Shown here piece by piece: positions 48,001-58,389 of a DNA stretch of 64,000 nucleotides; within the stretch, counting starts at the first letter, position 1; the number at the start of each line of letters is the position of its first letter. Both the position numbers and the translations under genes were made by a program. A model generated the notes under the pieces. The model was not told where the DNA came from and searched no databases. It worked only from the letters and a program-made list of their open reading frames with translations. This DNA comes from Pelodera strongyloides (Eukaryota > Nematoda > Chromadorea > Rhabditida > Rhabditidae): NCBI GenBank assembly GCA_036852015.1, contig JAANDG010000052.1, positions 248,001 through 312,000 of the forward strand, written 5' to 3'.

Positions 48001-49947
48001 CTAGCTCTAGGGGTTTGGTTTCCCACCGTTAGCAGTGCCCAGTACTGGGTAGTTATCAATAACGCTTATATTTGCAGTTTGATGTTATCTCAGCCATGGT
48101 TTGCAAGGATCCTGCAAAACGGCCAAATGCGGAAGATGTTCTAGTGGCCCTGACTGATGTGGCGGCTTCAATTTGTGAGTTGCTGGCAATTTTTTTTTGC
48201 TCTGACGCTATTTTTTTGGCTCGTGAATCTGTTTGAAAAGTCCTGGTGGGCCTGGTGGTCCAGTGGCAGCGCGTTCGTCTCTAACGCAATCGACCCGAGT
48301 TCGATTCCGGCCCGTGACACCTTTGAAAACACCACCAGGCGAGGGAACCATGGGCGATCCCTCCTGGCCCTAGCCCGAAGACGTCGAGCAATTTGTCATC
48401 TGGAACTCGTCGCCTCCTGCTCAGGACCTCTGCGGAACATGTCATAAGCAAACCTTGAAATTGTACTTTGAACTCCCTTGAAGAAAGGTGCACGCTCTTG
48501 AAGCGTAAAACAAATTTTAAAAAATTTTTAAAAGTACGAATTAGCATGGTTTGCTTGCTAATTCATACTGTATTTTTTTGCTTTCTCCAAGCGTTAGAAA
48601 CCTTCGGGAAATGTTCATGCCGAACGACAAATTTGCATGTTTTCCTTTCGGAAAGAGCATCCCGAACGCGCCCTAAGAATTCGTATTGTAGTGTGTAGAA
48701 CAACTCGGTGTTAGGTCTCTCACACACCAATGTTTCACGTGTAGTATATGGCGTAGGAAAACTTGCGCGCAGCGTTATTTGTCGCGAGCTATCTTTTTTT
48801 GATATTGCAATCACTGGCGTGCGTATTATTGAAAGAGAGTTATCATATTATTTACGTTGCTGAAGTTCAAAATTGTGTCGCGCAAGCGTTGTCAAAAAAA
48901 AAACTCTACCAAGAGCGGCTGAACGGCATAAACGAGAAAATACAATTTTTAAATAAAATGAATGAAACAAAGCTTATGTCCCACGTTATGCTATGCGGAA
49001 ACATTTGTGTAATTTAACCGGAAGTAAACTGAAAATCATAATTCACACGAAAACTAAATAATTGTCGAAACCACAGACAAACCGTCGTTGGCCCGTCACT
49101 TAATTTTTTTTCCGAAAAAAAAACCATCTTGTGACTGGTTCGAGATCAGTTGATGACGATTTTCGATGAAAATGGTCGGTCGCCAACTAGTTTACCGGGT
49201 GTCCATATGTTATGTTATTGTTATTCTTTTGCATTCAGCCTCTCCCTTGGCCATCATGGACTGTTCCCTGTCAGCTGTTGACCTCTCGTTCCCAGGGGAG
49301 TGCCCGGATGGAGGATGTTTGACTGAGAATGGGAATGGGAATGGATGCAGTTGTCGGACGAGGACAAGGAATCGGAACTCGTCGTGTCGAAGCCGAAAAC
49401 AGTCGGAAATGGAGAACAATTCTGGTCGTGCGGGTGGGTGATGTTGTACTATGCGTTTGCTTCAGTCTGTGTACTCGGTATTCGTACGCATCTGAAGTTT
49501 CAACTCGGGCAGTGCACTAGCTTGGAATCTGTTGTCTGTTTGTTCTGCCTTTTTTTATCTCTTCGAATTCATTAAAATTTGTAGATTTTGGCGTCTGTCA
49601 CTTTCGTGTCAAAATGTGCAGTATCCGTGTGTTCAACAGTTCAACATCCCTAAAGCAATGTGATTCAAATCACAAAGTATAAGCGAGGATACTAATGGAT
49701 TTTGCGTTGTTGGATACCGTGTTCCTCTTTTAACTTCAGTCTTTCAGGGATGATGTCAAACCCGTCGACTGCTTCTTTGCCCGAAGCCATTGTGGACGAA
49801 TTTGGAGAAGAGCACCACCTCAGATCTACTATTTCCAAGCTCTCGATGGAATTGGAACAGACTCGCAAACAGCTAGAAGACGCCAAACGTTTACTGAAGA
49901 GTTGCTCTTGTGGAATACTAGAGCAGTTTAATGCCTCTAGTGAATAG
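41171..49947 (+). CDS. eIF2-alpha kinase, HRI (EIF2AK1)-like
   Basis: Predicted to phosphorylate eIF2-alpha and lower translation under stress. Exons: 41171-41283, 41380-41480, 41685-41802, 41949-42005, 42169-42259, 43477-43554, 43802-43885, 44332-44444, 44838-44933, 45226-45334, 45666-45753, 46205-46317, 46583-46690, 47213-47320, 47612-47749, 48078-48174, 49239-49433, 49748-49947; 668 residues in phase. The Gly-loop is GKGAFGSVYK and the Lys is in YALKRIEF. A Ser-rich, acidic insert of about 100 residues between N-lobe strands is typical of eIF2 kinases. Then come IQMELC, HRDIKPSNLL, DFGLA, GTSVYAPNEQ and IFSCGIVIFEVF. YRRYENDFVHIGLVGKG and the C-terminal coiled coil (SKLSMELEQTRKQLEDAKRLL) look more like HRI than PERK or GCN2; no signal peptide or RWD domain is seen. 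The usual S-P-E of the APE motif reads P-N-E. The 17th exon (Cys-rich) is the weakest. Confidence 0.9.
42433..43397. mobile_element. TTAA-flanked foldback-like element with GCCGTCCCA repeats
   Basis: Termini TTAA-GCGAAATGCTAGCC and GGCTAGCATTTCGTT-TTAA. Each arm carries a tandem series of CCGTCCCA (left, 42,480-42,650) or TGGGACGG (right, 43,088-43,240) boxes, and GGCTCTATTCAAGAATAG pairs with CTATTCTTGAATAGAGCC. The right end adds a 150-bp inner palindrome similar to 20,109-20,286. The middle (about 42,660-43,075) has no recognisable gene. The ends resemble the common TTAA MITE. In a kinase intron. Confidence 0.88.
44990..45155 (+). repeat. (ATT)n trinucleotide repeat
   Basis: Long ATT/TTA run with a few interruptions (TGACCATT), in the kinase intron between 44,933 and 45,226. 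Confidence 0.95.
45936..46098. mobile_element. TTAA-flanked palindromic MITE, copy 8
   Basis: Starts TTAA-AGCGAAATCGG and ends GGCAGGTATTTCGC-TTTAA. In a kinase intron. Confidence 0.88.
46324..46505. mobile_element. diverged relative of the TTAA palindromic MITE
   Basis: Left end TTAA-AGCGATATTACATC with TTTTTGAAACGTATT; right part CATACGTTTCAAAACC. The right terminus is lost. It starts 7 bp after a kinase exon ends. Confidence 0.65.
46838..47019. mobile_element. TTAA-flanked palindromic MITE, copy 9
   Basis: Starts TTAA-AGCGAAATACCGGCCGG and ends GCCCGGTATTTCGC-TTTAA. In a kinase intron. Confidence 0.92.
48248..48512 (+). mobile_element. tRNA-derived SINE (most complete copy)
   Basis: The head resembles a tRNA: A-box TGGTCCAGTGG, anticodon-type hairpin GCGTT-CGTCTCT-AACGC, B-box GAGTTCGATTCC. 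The T-stem is imperfect. An unrelated body follows (GACGTCGAGCAATTTGTCA, CAGGACCTCTGCGG) and then an AT-rich tail. Truncated relatives lie at 23,406-23,556, at 6,815-6,890 and near 57,003-57,050. In the kinase intron between 48,174 and 49,239. Confidence 0.75.
48538..48675. mobile_element. TA-flanked MITE (GGGCGCGTTCGGG family), right half only
   Basis: Contains AATTCATACTGTATTTTTT, TTTCCTTTCGGAAAGAGCAT and ends CCCGAACGCGCCC-TA. The matching left terminus is missing. It follows the SINE directly. Confidence 0.75.
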
Positions 49948-50008
49948 AGAAAAATTTGAGGATTGTAGGATTGTTATGATTTAAGATGTACATATAATCG
50001 ATTTTGAA

Positions 50009-50212
50009 TGAAAGCGAAATACCCGGCGGGTTTTTGAAACTAATTTTTGAAACTAACTTTGAAACTGTATTTATGCAAAATTGCTAGAATTTAGCTCGAA
50101 TTTTATTCTTAAATTATGTTCCCAAGTTCGCATAGGCTGCATAAGAATATGCTGGTGTACTCTGTACTTGCTGTGTTTCAAGAACAGGCCGGTATTTCGC
50201 TTCTAGCTTTAA
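50009..50212. mobile_element. TTAA-type palindromic MITE, copy 10 (degraded ends)
   Basis: Left part AAGCGAAATACCCGGCGGG; right part GGCCGGTATTTCGC with an inserted TTCTAGC before TTTAA. Includes a short duplication of TTTTTGAAACTAA. Confidence 0.75.
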
Positions 50213-50304
50213 GATTTGTACTAATCTTTTTACACTAGTCTGAGAATTAGCATGATTATTGTTTTGTGATATGCCATGTGAATTGTGCGTAAGGTAGTTG
50301 GTTG

Positions 50305-50457
50305 ATGGGGTTTCCAAGTATCCCAAAAATTCGGTGTGATTCTGTCAATACTACCGTATTTATGCACGAAACTTGCATATATAATCTGAAAAATTAAAAA
50401 AATGTTCTCGTGTAGTTCCAAAATACTGTAAGTTTCCATCATACTTGGAAACTCCAT
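50305..50457. mobile_element. MITE family B, copy 5 (TTTCCAAG type)
   Basis: Ends ATGGGGTTTCCAAGTAT and ATACTTGGAAACTCCAT, close to 26,212-26,364 throughout. Confidence 0.85.
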
Positions 50458-51330
50458 TAGGAATTGGACATAGTAGTAGTCTACGGTTTTGAGAGTAACT
50501 TATTAGTAGAATATTAGAGGGTGTTTTAGACGTTGGGAGGGTTTTAGGGGGAGCATAAATGGAATCGTTGATGTGATCTCGGTTTGATTCAGCACAAATA
50601 CCATTTAAATAGTTCCCTATTCCGTTCATATCCTTATGTATGAATTGTTTGTCCTTATACGTTTACCTCGATTGTTTTATTGCTCAAGTTTTCGTTTTGG
50701 TTTCTGCTGTTTAGTTTTGACTTTTGACACAAAGATTGTATAGCGTCGTCAGTTTCATTAACATGTATAGGATGGTTTTTTTCTCACTGTCACTGTTTTG
50801 ACGGAGGTTTCAGATGAAAGGCATTGTTTATTGTTTTGTTTCTAGGTTTCTAAATAAGGAATATGATGATTAATAACATTCGGGTGATTTCGTAGGCTTT
50901 CAGTTTTTGTTTTTATGTGAATATATATATCATAGGATGTATGGCATAAATGTTGGATATTGTCCTGTGTAATCCTGGGTTACATCTTTTTGTGAATTCT
51001 AACATGACTGATGATCGTGAGTTGATTAAACGCAGTGGAAGGTCCCCTGAAAATTTTTTGGTGAACATAAGTATTTGTCATAAATCCCATGAAGAGGAGT
51101 ATGCGAACAACTTATGGTTATGGTTACAAAAAATGTGAAAAAGGTGTGCCGCTGCAACTTGGCTCACCTCTTTTTTTTTTGTAGGTGTGAGTTTCGCGTT
51201 GCAGTGATGCACACACAGTACAGAATCGGATGCCGATTTTGATTTCGTATCCACGATTGTAACATGTATTCAAATTTTTTAATAGGCTAAACAACCTTTT
51301 AATGTGAATCGCGACCAAATTGGGGCTGTG

Positions 51331-53480
51331 ATGATTGTGTGGACAATTTTGCTCGTTTCATTTATTTCTTCAGTTAGTGCTCGAACACGGCACTTTGCGG
51401 TAAGGTTCATTCCGATATAATACTATCTAACAGTTAATAACAAATGTGAAAAGTACTGTACACTTAACGAAACCAACGGCGCGATAACGCACTGCATACA
51501 GTTCTAGTCGAGTTTTTTTTTAATCTATTTACGCCTCAAGAATGTGCTAATTTCTTGAAGGATAGTGTAAGATTTCAAGAGACCTATCATGCAATAATCT
51601 TTACATATGTGCTGTAATAAAGCCTTTTACTGGCTCCGAGAGGTAAATCATGTAATTGTAAAAATTGTTAGGGCGCGTTCGGGATGCTCTCCGAAAGGTT
51701 CTCTTGCAAATTCGGGATGGACATTTTGGAAACATTCTAATGCTAGAAGAAAGCAAAAAAATACAGTATGAATTAGCATGCATACCATGCTAGCATTAGA
51801 ACGTTTCCGAAATGTCCATCCCGAAGGATGAATTTGCATGATAGAGTATTTATGTTAAGTTTTCGCGCACTTTCGCATGCGAAAGTATCATCCATGTTAT
51901 TGCAGTTTCTATAGTGGGAAACTACTCGAATTTTACATACAGTAAGAAATTTACATACACCTGCGGCGTGTTTTGCATACACCTAATGTAAAACTGCGCG
52001 AAAATGGAAAAGTCAACTTGGATGATACTTTCGCGGCGAATTCGCGCGAAAGTGTAACATAAATACTCTATGAGAACCTTTCGGAAAGCGCATCCCGAAC
52101 GCGCCCTAAGATTTACGTTCAGATCGCTCTTACAACCGATTCGCCATGCAAGAAGCACGAGACGCCAGTGGGAATCATTTATATTATTTCTTTATATTAG
52201 CTCATCTCAATAAATTCGCCTACACACTGAGCGTCAATGATTTTGCAAATATGTATTATTCAAAATCGTTAAATTTGTATTTCTTTAGGTAATATATAAA
52301 ATGTGAGCGTTTAGATACGACTAGGCGCAAGCTTATGGGAAGCAGATATTTCGTTCGTAACTGACGATTTCCTCGGATATATGGAATGCATTTATAATGT
52401 AACATATTGTATTTTATAATTATTTATATCAAAATAAGTGTTTCAGAAATTAAAGGGTCAGGTAACCCCTATCCTATGTTTGATGATTCCATCTGATTCT
52501 CCATGTGAAATATAGTAAGGGGCCTAACCCTTTAAGGGTTTGAGCGTGGAGTTAGTGATGTTTAATCAGAAATAAATCTGATTTCAAGCTTATTACAATA
52601 ATTGTAAGCTACAATTCCAGTGAATAAACCCTTTCTTTAGTGTGATTTTCAAGTGGACAATTATGATGGAGTATTCGACAGAACTCCCGAATTCTACATC
52701 AAATTCAATTATCAATGTCCTAATGAGGTATATTTTCTAATTGCCACTAGTAACGCTGGGAATTCTAGCTGATATCCTGACGCAAAACACAATTATTTCT
52801 GACTTTCAGCCACTACAACAAACCTGCGCTTTCTTGTACGAAGGCGAATCGAGTTTTCCCTGGCTGGACACTGTAAGCCAAATTAATTGTTTATTTCCTA
52901 GACATGCTGGTCCAGTTGAAGTATTATAGGAATACAATTCATTACTTTCCATTAAACTATGCTACACTTTCAGTTTACTCAGAACGTCTTTATTCGACTT
53001 TCCACTGGCGAGTACACACTGAATGTGGGGTGAGCACTTTCTCCCAAATTTTAGAGAGTAAGTAAATGTAAGTGTAGTATGAGAAATGTGTTCGGGACGT
53101 TCTATGTACGGACGCTGGGTGGTCTCATGCACATTTGGTGGATCATATATACTGGTTGGTCTCATGTACACTATGCGCACTGGGTGGTCTCATTATGCAC
53201 CCTGTGTGGTCTCATACTCTTTTGCACCGAGTACTCTCATGTTATGTACACTGGGTGGTCGCATACTCATATATACTGGGTGGTCTCATACTCAAACACA
53301 TCTGGTGGTCTCAAGCACAGTGGGTGGTCTGTCTTAGCTAATTACACACCTTCACATCCTGTCAGAAAGAGCAATCCAAACATCTTTGTTACTTAGAACC
53401 GTTTCCCCAAAACTACATTTACTACTTTCAGAGGCAAGAAGCAAACGTACCAAACGGCAGAGTGCAGCGACAGACCATAA
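51331..53480 (+). CDS. small secreted four-cysteine protein, family unknown
   Basis: Five exons (51331-51399, 52640-52726, 52810-52872, 52974-53029, 53432-53480) join in phase to give 107 residues. Residues 1-17 are a clear signal peptide (IVWTILLVSFISSVSA). The mature part is about 90 residues with four cysteines (FACDF, NYQCPN, QTCAF, AECSD), aromatic-rich segments such as FDRTPEFYIKFNY, and no transmembrane segment. Four evenly used cysteines suggest two disulfides. I do not recognise the family. The first intron holds a complete TA-flanked palindrome, and the last holds a minisatellite. It is convergent with MEA1. Confidence 0.72.
51669..52108. mobile_element. TA-flanked MITE (GGGCGCGTTCGGG family) with a nested palindrome
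   Basis: Ends TA-GGGCGCGTTCGGGATGC and GCATCCCGAACGCGCCC-TA. Inside, 51,855-52,070 holds a second palindrome starting ATAGAGTATTTATGTTA and ending AACATAAATACTCTAT, so one element appears to have inserted into another. Confidence 0.88.
52450..52534. mobile_element. short TTAA-flanked element with AAAGGGTCAGG ends
   Basis: Ends TTAA-AGGGTCAGGTAACCCC and GGGGCCTAACCC-TTTAA. Relative of 21,137-21,381. Confidence 0.75.
53105..53335 (+). repeat. minisatellite (CTGGGTGGTCTCAT units)
   Basis: About nine imperfect copies of a 20-30 bp unit built on CTGGGTGGTCTCAT plus a short variable spacer. It lies wholly within the last intron of the small secreted gene. Confidence 0.92.
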
Positions 53481-54058
53481 TTTAATAATTTAAAGACTGA
53501 TGTAACTGATTTAAAAATAGAATTGCACAACATGTACTTGATTTGTTTACAGAATAAATATTGTCTGATAAAGGAAATGTTCGTATCATATGACTAGATG
53601 AACCTTGTCGTACGCTAGTACTAATGTGGATGAACAAGAATGCGCATAAATTATTTAGTCTTATTTTCATAACATCATAAATCGTAAAACTGGAAAACAA
53701 TGAGTATTCTAAAACAGGAGCAAAATACGTACACCATTTATACAAATTAAAAATAAAAGTGAATTGATACAGTAAAAAGGACGGCTAAAATTGTATTCAA
53801 AGCGAATTGACAAAACATCACAACCTACGCCTACAGTATGCTTGTAACACGGGCTTTCATAACAACGAAATAAATGAACCGCTTAGAAATCATGTCACTG
53901 ATACCAAAATAAGGCCACTTAGAAATTATGTATTATACCACACTACGCTTGATGAGACACTAAGAATGGAATTCTGCAAAAATATCAGGAACAAATTGGA
54001 CTAGTGGTACTGTATCAATAAAAAGCAAGAGCTTACAACTTACAGTAGTCTATCTAGA
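53481..54058. other. intergenic, between convergent 3' ends
   Basis: AT-rich, presumably the 3' untranslated regions of the small secreted gene and MEA1. Nothing else seen. Confidence 0.6.
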
Positions 54059-57000
54059 TTACTTATTGGTTAACTTATCGACTATTGATTGCAATTCTTG
54101 ATTTGAAATAGACGCGGAAGCCCACTCCGGAGGCGGAGCCAAACTAAATCCAGCCATTGCCTGACGAATAACGTCCACTTTCCCTGCAATACACAGTCTT
54201 CAACGATATTTGAAGAAAAAAACGGGAACAACCACCAGCTATCTCTGTAAACACTATCACACGTTTAAAGGTGATTCTCTCTCTCTTTCTCTCTCTCTCC
54301 TCTCTCTCTATAGGAGAAGTGTTTGAAGTCTCTCCTGCGTAAAGGGAAAACTGCTGTGGATTTCACTAACATATAGGAGTCACCAAATTCCCAACAAGCA
54401 AGTTGTAAACCTCACCGTCATCCATTTCAATAGGTCGTGGTTCATGGGGCAAAACCTCATCATCTACACTTCGTAAAGGTTCTTTTCGTATCTAAATTCG
54501 TAACTTGTTCATATATGTACTGTAGCATTACATGGCCTAAATACACGAAGATTATAGTAATGTGTGAACGCAAACAAGCCGCTATATCTACATTCTACAT
54601 CTTCACTAAATGAACATACACGTTGAGTGCCATAAACTAGGCATATACTCCATTCACCAGGCCGTATTCACCAACGCACAGGGATCCCTCCCTTGGGTCA
54701 CGAGGGCTCTGAATCTGTTCTGCGCCAGCACTCTCTTCGCACGATTCAGCTCCCTAGGGAGGCCAGGGAGGGCTCTCCTGAGTGGTGGTGAATACGGCCT
54801 CAGGGTAAAAGAAGTTAAAGTAAATAAGTTAGGAAACTTACCCTCTCAAATTCCGAGCGTAATGACGGTGGCACGTATGAATTATATGAAGAAGTAGCTA
54901 CTGGATCCTGAAGTGCCAATTCAACCATAGGATCGATATCAAGGTTTCTGAAAGGACGATGACGTAACACATAGGAGATAGGAAGCTCTTTTGAGCCATT
55001 CAAGCGGCATAACCCGTGGTTTTTAAGACACTTTATGTGTTATATGCCAACTTGCCAACTATATATAAATACGTATCATAACACTTTGCCAAGTTTTCTA
55101 CGTTTGGCGATTCTGATAAGTTTTCTCAGTTGTTTTTAAGAATATAGATAGTTCGATCGTCAAAAGCAAAAGCAGTACGAAATATTCAGCAACAGACAAA
55201 AATGGAGAGCCTGAAACACATACCTTTCTACATTATCATGCTCGTCATCTTCATTTTCCGACTGTGAACAGCTTTGCAGTCCTGAAGGCTCAACATCCGG
55301 GACCGGTTCCGCCGGTATTGACATATATCCTAAATGAAGATTGCGTGTAATACACAACAATATTATGTAAAATAAATGACGAGTATGTAATACGTACCCT
55401 CAAAAACTTCGACTAAACCTAAGATACTCTCGACTATAGCCAAACGGCAAACTTCAACCCTAATTTCACACACCTTTAATCAAAACAAAAACATATATGT
55501 CTAGCAATAACAATAACACCCTAAATCAACTTTTCCGATAATATACAGTAAAGCTCAATGGCTCACTCATTCAGGTCAGGTGAGTTGATTTAAACGCAGA
55601 ACGTAACAGGTCAAAGCTTCCATGAAAATAAAAGAAATAGAACCCTCTCATACCTGCATATCGTCTATCCACTTCTGACATCCCACCACGTCCCACGCCT
55701 CCCTCTTCTACATCAGACGGGGCATCAGATTCCCAATCTACAAAATTATATATTACTGTATACTATATTACGATATTACTTACTTCGTGACGCGGCAGGT
55801 GGTAATAAAACTTTTTTTTCTTCTTATTTTCATTTTTTCAAATCGATCAAGGCTTATTTTCAAATGGATCCTATTTGAAAAACAAACAAGTGGCACGGTA
55901 CAAAAAGAAACATCCGTAGATTAAGGCAGAACACACGTATACGGTACTACGCACCCTGTTTTTTGAGTAAATTTCAATACAACGTACCACTACTGTCCGG
56001 CTCCTCGCCATTATTATTGGTTGAAAATTCGATTTCCACACCACCGACTCCGTGTATTTCGACCTGCAAAATGAGTGTATTATAGTACGTACAACCAAAT
56101 CCAGATAAGCCAAGCTGAAAAATCGTGATGATTCACTTACACTGGGGAAACTTGGCGACATCGCCGCGCCAAAAATGAGGGTCCGCCACAGCGGTGCACT
56201 CTGCCTAGAGAGCGCGGTAGGTGCGCGAAAGGACATTCAACTCCAGCTGGGCGAACCTGCGGCGAATGTGTAGTGTCCGCGGCAGGTGCGCCATATGTGC
56301 GCTCCTGATGCGCCTAAGACCGCCGTAGCCCCGCAATTTAGTGCACGGCCCCGCTACGGTGGACCATCATTTTTGGGGCTTGCGATTTCGTCAAGTTTCA
56401 CGTTGTAGCCTAGAACACACTAACTTGTGATTTGAAGCAATAAAGATATTCGATTTTGCACATCGTAAAGGTAAGGAATACATCGATCTGCACTGAATCT
56501 GAATGTTAGGGCGCGTTCGGGATCGATTTTCCGAAAGGAAACTCGGCCAAATCCTCGTTCGGGATGGACTTTTTGGAAACGTTCCAATGCTTGGAGAAAA
56601 CAAAAAATACAGTATGAATTAGCTTGCGAAAAAAGTTTCCCGCGCATATTTTTCAAATTTTCCATGCTAATTCATACTGTATTTTTTGTTTTCTCCAAGC
56701 ATTGGAACGTTTCCAAAAAGTCTATCCCGAACGAGGATTTGGCCGAGTTTCCTTTCGGAAAATCAATCCCGAACGCGCCCTAAGTAATCGAATAACCAAC
56801 CTCATATCCCACATGCCAGCCATCCACTTCATATTGTCGTACTGAAAGCAAATACAAATACTTATAATGAAACAAATATAATAGTGTCAGGAAATAAACT
56901 GCACATGCAGAAACACAACGACATGCCATACTACACCAACTAATTTGGCCATTCGGTCTTACAGGTTAACGTTCAAAGCGCATACATAGACAAATATAAA

Positions 57001-57172
57001 TTAATCTTTTACGCCTCAAGAGCGCGCACCTTTCTTCAAGATTCAAGAAATCAATAGATTCCGCATCTATAAGATTAATAATTAAAACAAACTCACAATC
57101 TTCCCCTTCCATAACTATTTGATCGTCCGCTGATGGAACAATGTGAGAAGAATCAGGCGGAAATGGTCCCAT
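54059..57172 (-). CDS. MEA1: male-enhanced antigen 1 (MEA1) homolog
   Basis: Small acidic protein of unknown molecular function, conserved in animals. Eight exons (57172-57097, 56841-56801, 56063-55988, 55737-55654, 55329-55224, 54947-54842, 54491-54416, 54183-54059) join in phase to give 229 residues. The C-terminal signature IRQAMAGFSLAPPPEWA followed by SNQELQSIVDKL matches the family's conserved block, and acidic runs (DWESDAPSDVEE, SENEDDEHD) fit its N-terminal half. A GATTCAG acceptor ends 12 bases before the ATG. An alternative first exon inside a palindrome (56,236-56,141) would also splice in phase to the third exon. Confidence 0.85.
54658..54801. mobile_element. MITE family D, copy 3
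   Basis: Ends AGGCCGTATTCACCAAC and GGTGAATACGGCCT, with AGGGATCCCTCCC / GGGAGGGCTC inner arms. In a MEA1 intron. Confidence 0.85.
56165..56380. mobile_element. GC-rich palindrome with GCCAAAAATGAGGGTCC ends
   Basis: GCCAAAAATGAGGGTCCGCC at 56,167 is the inverse, with a few changes, of GGTGGACCATCATTTTTGGGGC near 56,358. Inner GTGCACTCTGCC / AGTGCACGGCC arms continue the pairing. In the MEA1 intron upstream of the exon at 56,063. Confidence 0.75.
56507..56782. mobile_element. TA-flanked MITE (GGGCGCGTTCGGG family), complete palindrome
   Basis: The best copy: TA-GGGCGCGTTCGGGATCGA to TCAATCCCGAACGCGCCC-TA, with both halves complementary almost to the centre (near 56,640). It ends 19 bp from the second exon of MEA1. 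Confidence 0.93.
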
Positions 57173-58389
57173 AAATTATGTTATCTGAATCGTCGGTACT
57201 TTAGCTTTAAACACCCTCGTATACGAACAACATCACACAACTAGCAATTTGAAGAACTAATTGAAAGCCGAAAGTGAAAAACCTAAAGAAAAACATCGGT
57301 TTGAAACATTGACATAGATATATCATGGCTAATCGACCAACTGACTGAATATATGCTATATGCACAACCATTACACACGTATTGTATTGAATACTTTATG
57401 TACAAAACAACCTATTCGAAATTAACAACAAGGGGTAATAAATCAACGAAAGTATAACTGAGACCCGTACTGATGTTGCCGGAAGTATAATCAATACATA
57501 TTATACCATTTCAGATTTCAGGATCGACAATAAACCTAACGATCATTCAAAATAAAATTACCTAGACTATACATTACATATTCCAATACAAACCTAAAAC
57601 CTAACCACTACTAACATCATAAAAAAGGAACAAATCGTGAACAAATTAGGACAAGGCACCTAACAAGTACGCACTACTACGGCATATTCGCGGCGGCTCT
57701 AGGGCGGCTATTTAGGCGGCTATTCGGCGACAAGAGAAGTCTGAAGGCGCGATAATCATTGAAGGCGGGGCGAACTCGCCGGATAGCCGCCGAATAGCCG
57801 CCGGACACTCTCTCGGCAATGAGGGTCCAGAGAAAAATACTTTTTTTCCAAAAAAAATTATAAACTATAAAAAAAATGAAATTGACCAACATGCCCGAAG
57901 TCACGCTTTACAAAATTGTATCGAGACACACAGTGTGGCGGTGTCTCGGGGTTAGTGCTAACCTCAAACTTGGGTAATTAAACCGACTGAGACCCCGCAT
58001 TCCGCTATCAAAAGAGAAATGTGAGTAGTATCACTCGTGTGTACACAAAAAGCGATAGCCGCCGAATAGCCGCCGGATAGCCGCCGCATTTTCGCCTGAA
58101 ACAGGCAAGTTCGCGGCGGCTTAAGGGCAACTATCTAATAGCAGCCGCATTTTCGCCTGTTTCTGCGAGTTCGCGGCAGGTTTATCATCGCCGAATAGCC
58201 GCCACTTTTGCGGAGCGAACTTGCCTAGGCCCAGATAGCCGCCGCGAACATGCCGTCAATCATCAGAGTACATCCCACAACTACGTCGCTAATGGTCCAG
58301 CACTACCTTAGTTTACAGGAGTCAGGCAATAAGTCAAACAATCAACTCAGGCCATTGCCAATTACGGAAATGTATGCTATTATCAAAAG
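57173..58389. other. intergenic region between EARS2 and MEA1
   Basis: Both genes are on the minus strand. The space holds the MEA1 5' region and the repeat at 57,680-58,251. No other gene. Confidence 0.6.
57680..58251. mobile_element. element with GGCATATTCGCGGCGGCT ends and ATAGCCGCC repeats
   Basis: Ends GGCATATTCGCGGCGGCT and AGCCGCCGCGAACATGCC are inverted. Both subterminal regions are filled with GGCGGCTAT or ATAGCCGCC boxes. The centre has a GTGTCTCGGGGTTAGTGC / GACTGAGACCCCGC hairpin. No gene inside. Confidence 0.85.

Larger units (their letters stand above)
49948..51330. other. intergenic region between the kinase and the small secreted gene
   Basis: Contains a degraded TTAA MITE (50,009-50,212) and a MITE family B copy (50,305-50,457). 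The rest is AT-rich with no recognised gene. An open frame at 50,950-51,138 has no supporting feature. Confidence 0.6.

Noticed and set aside
48281..48547. Open frames across the SINE
   Set aside because: They fall on the tRNA-derived element and have no protein-like features.
50950..51138. 62-residue open frame downstream of the kinase gene
   Set aside because: No homology, splice or start support that I can see, and composition like the flanks.
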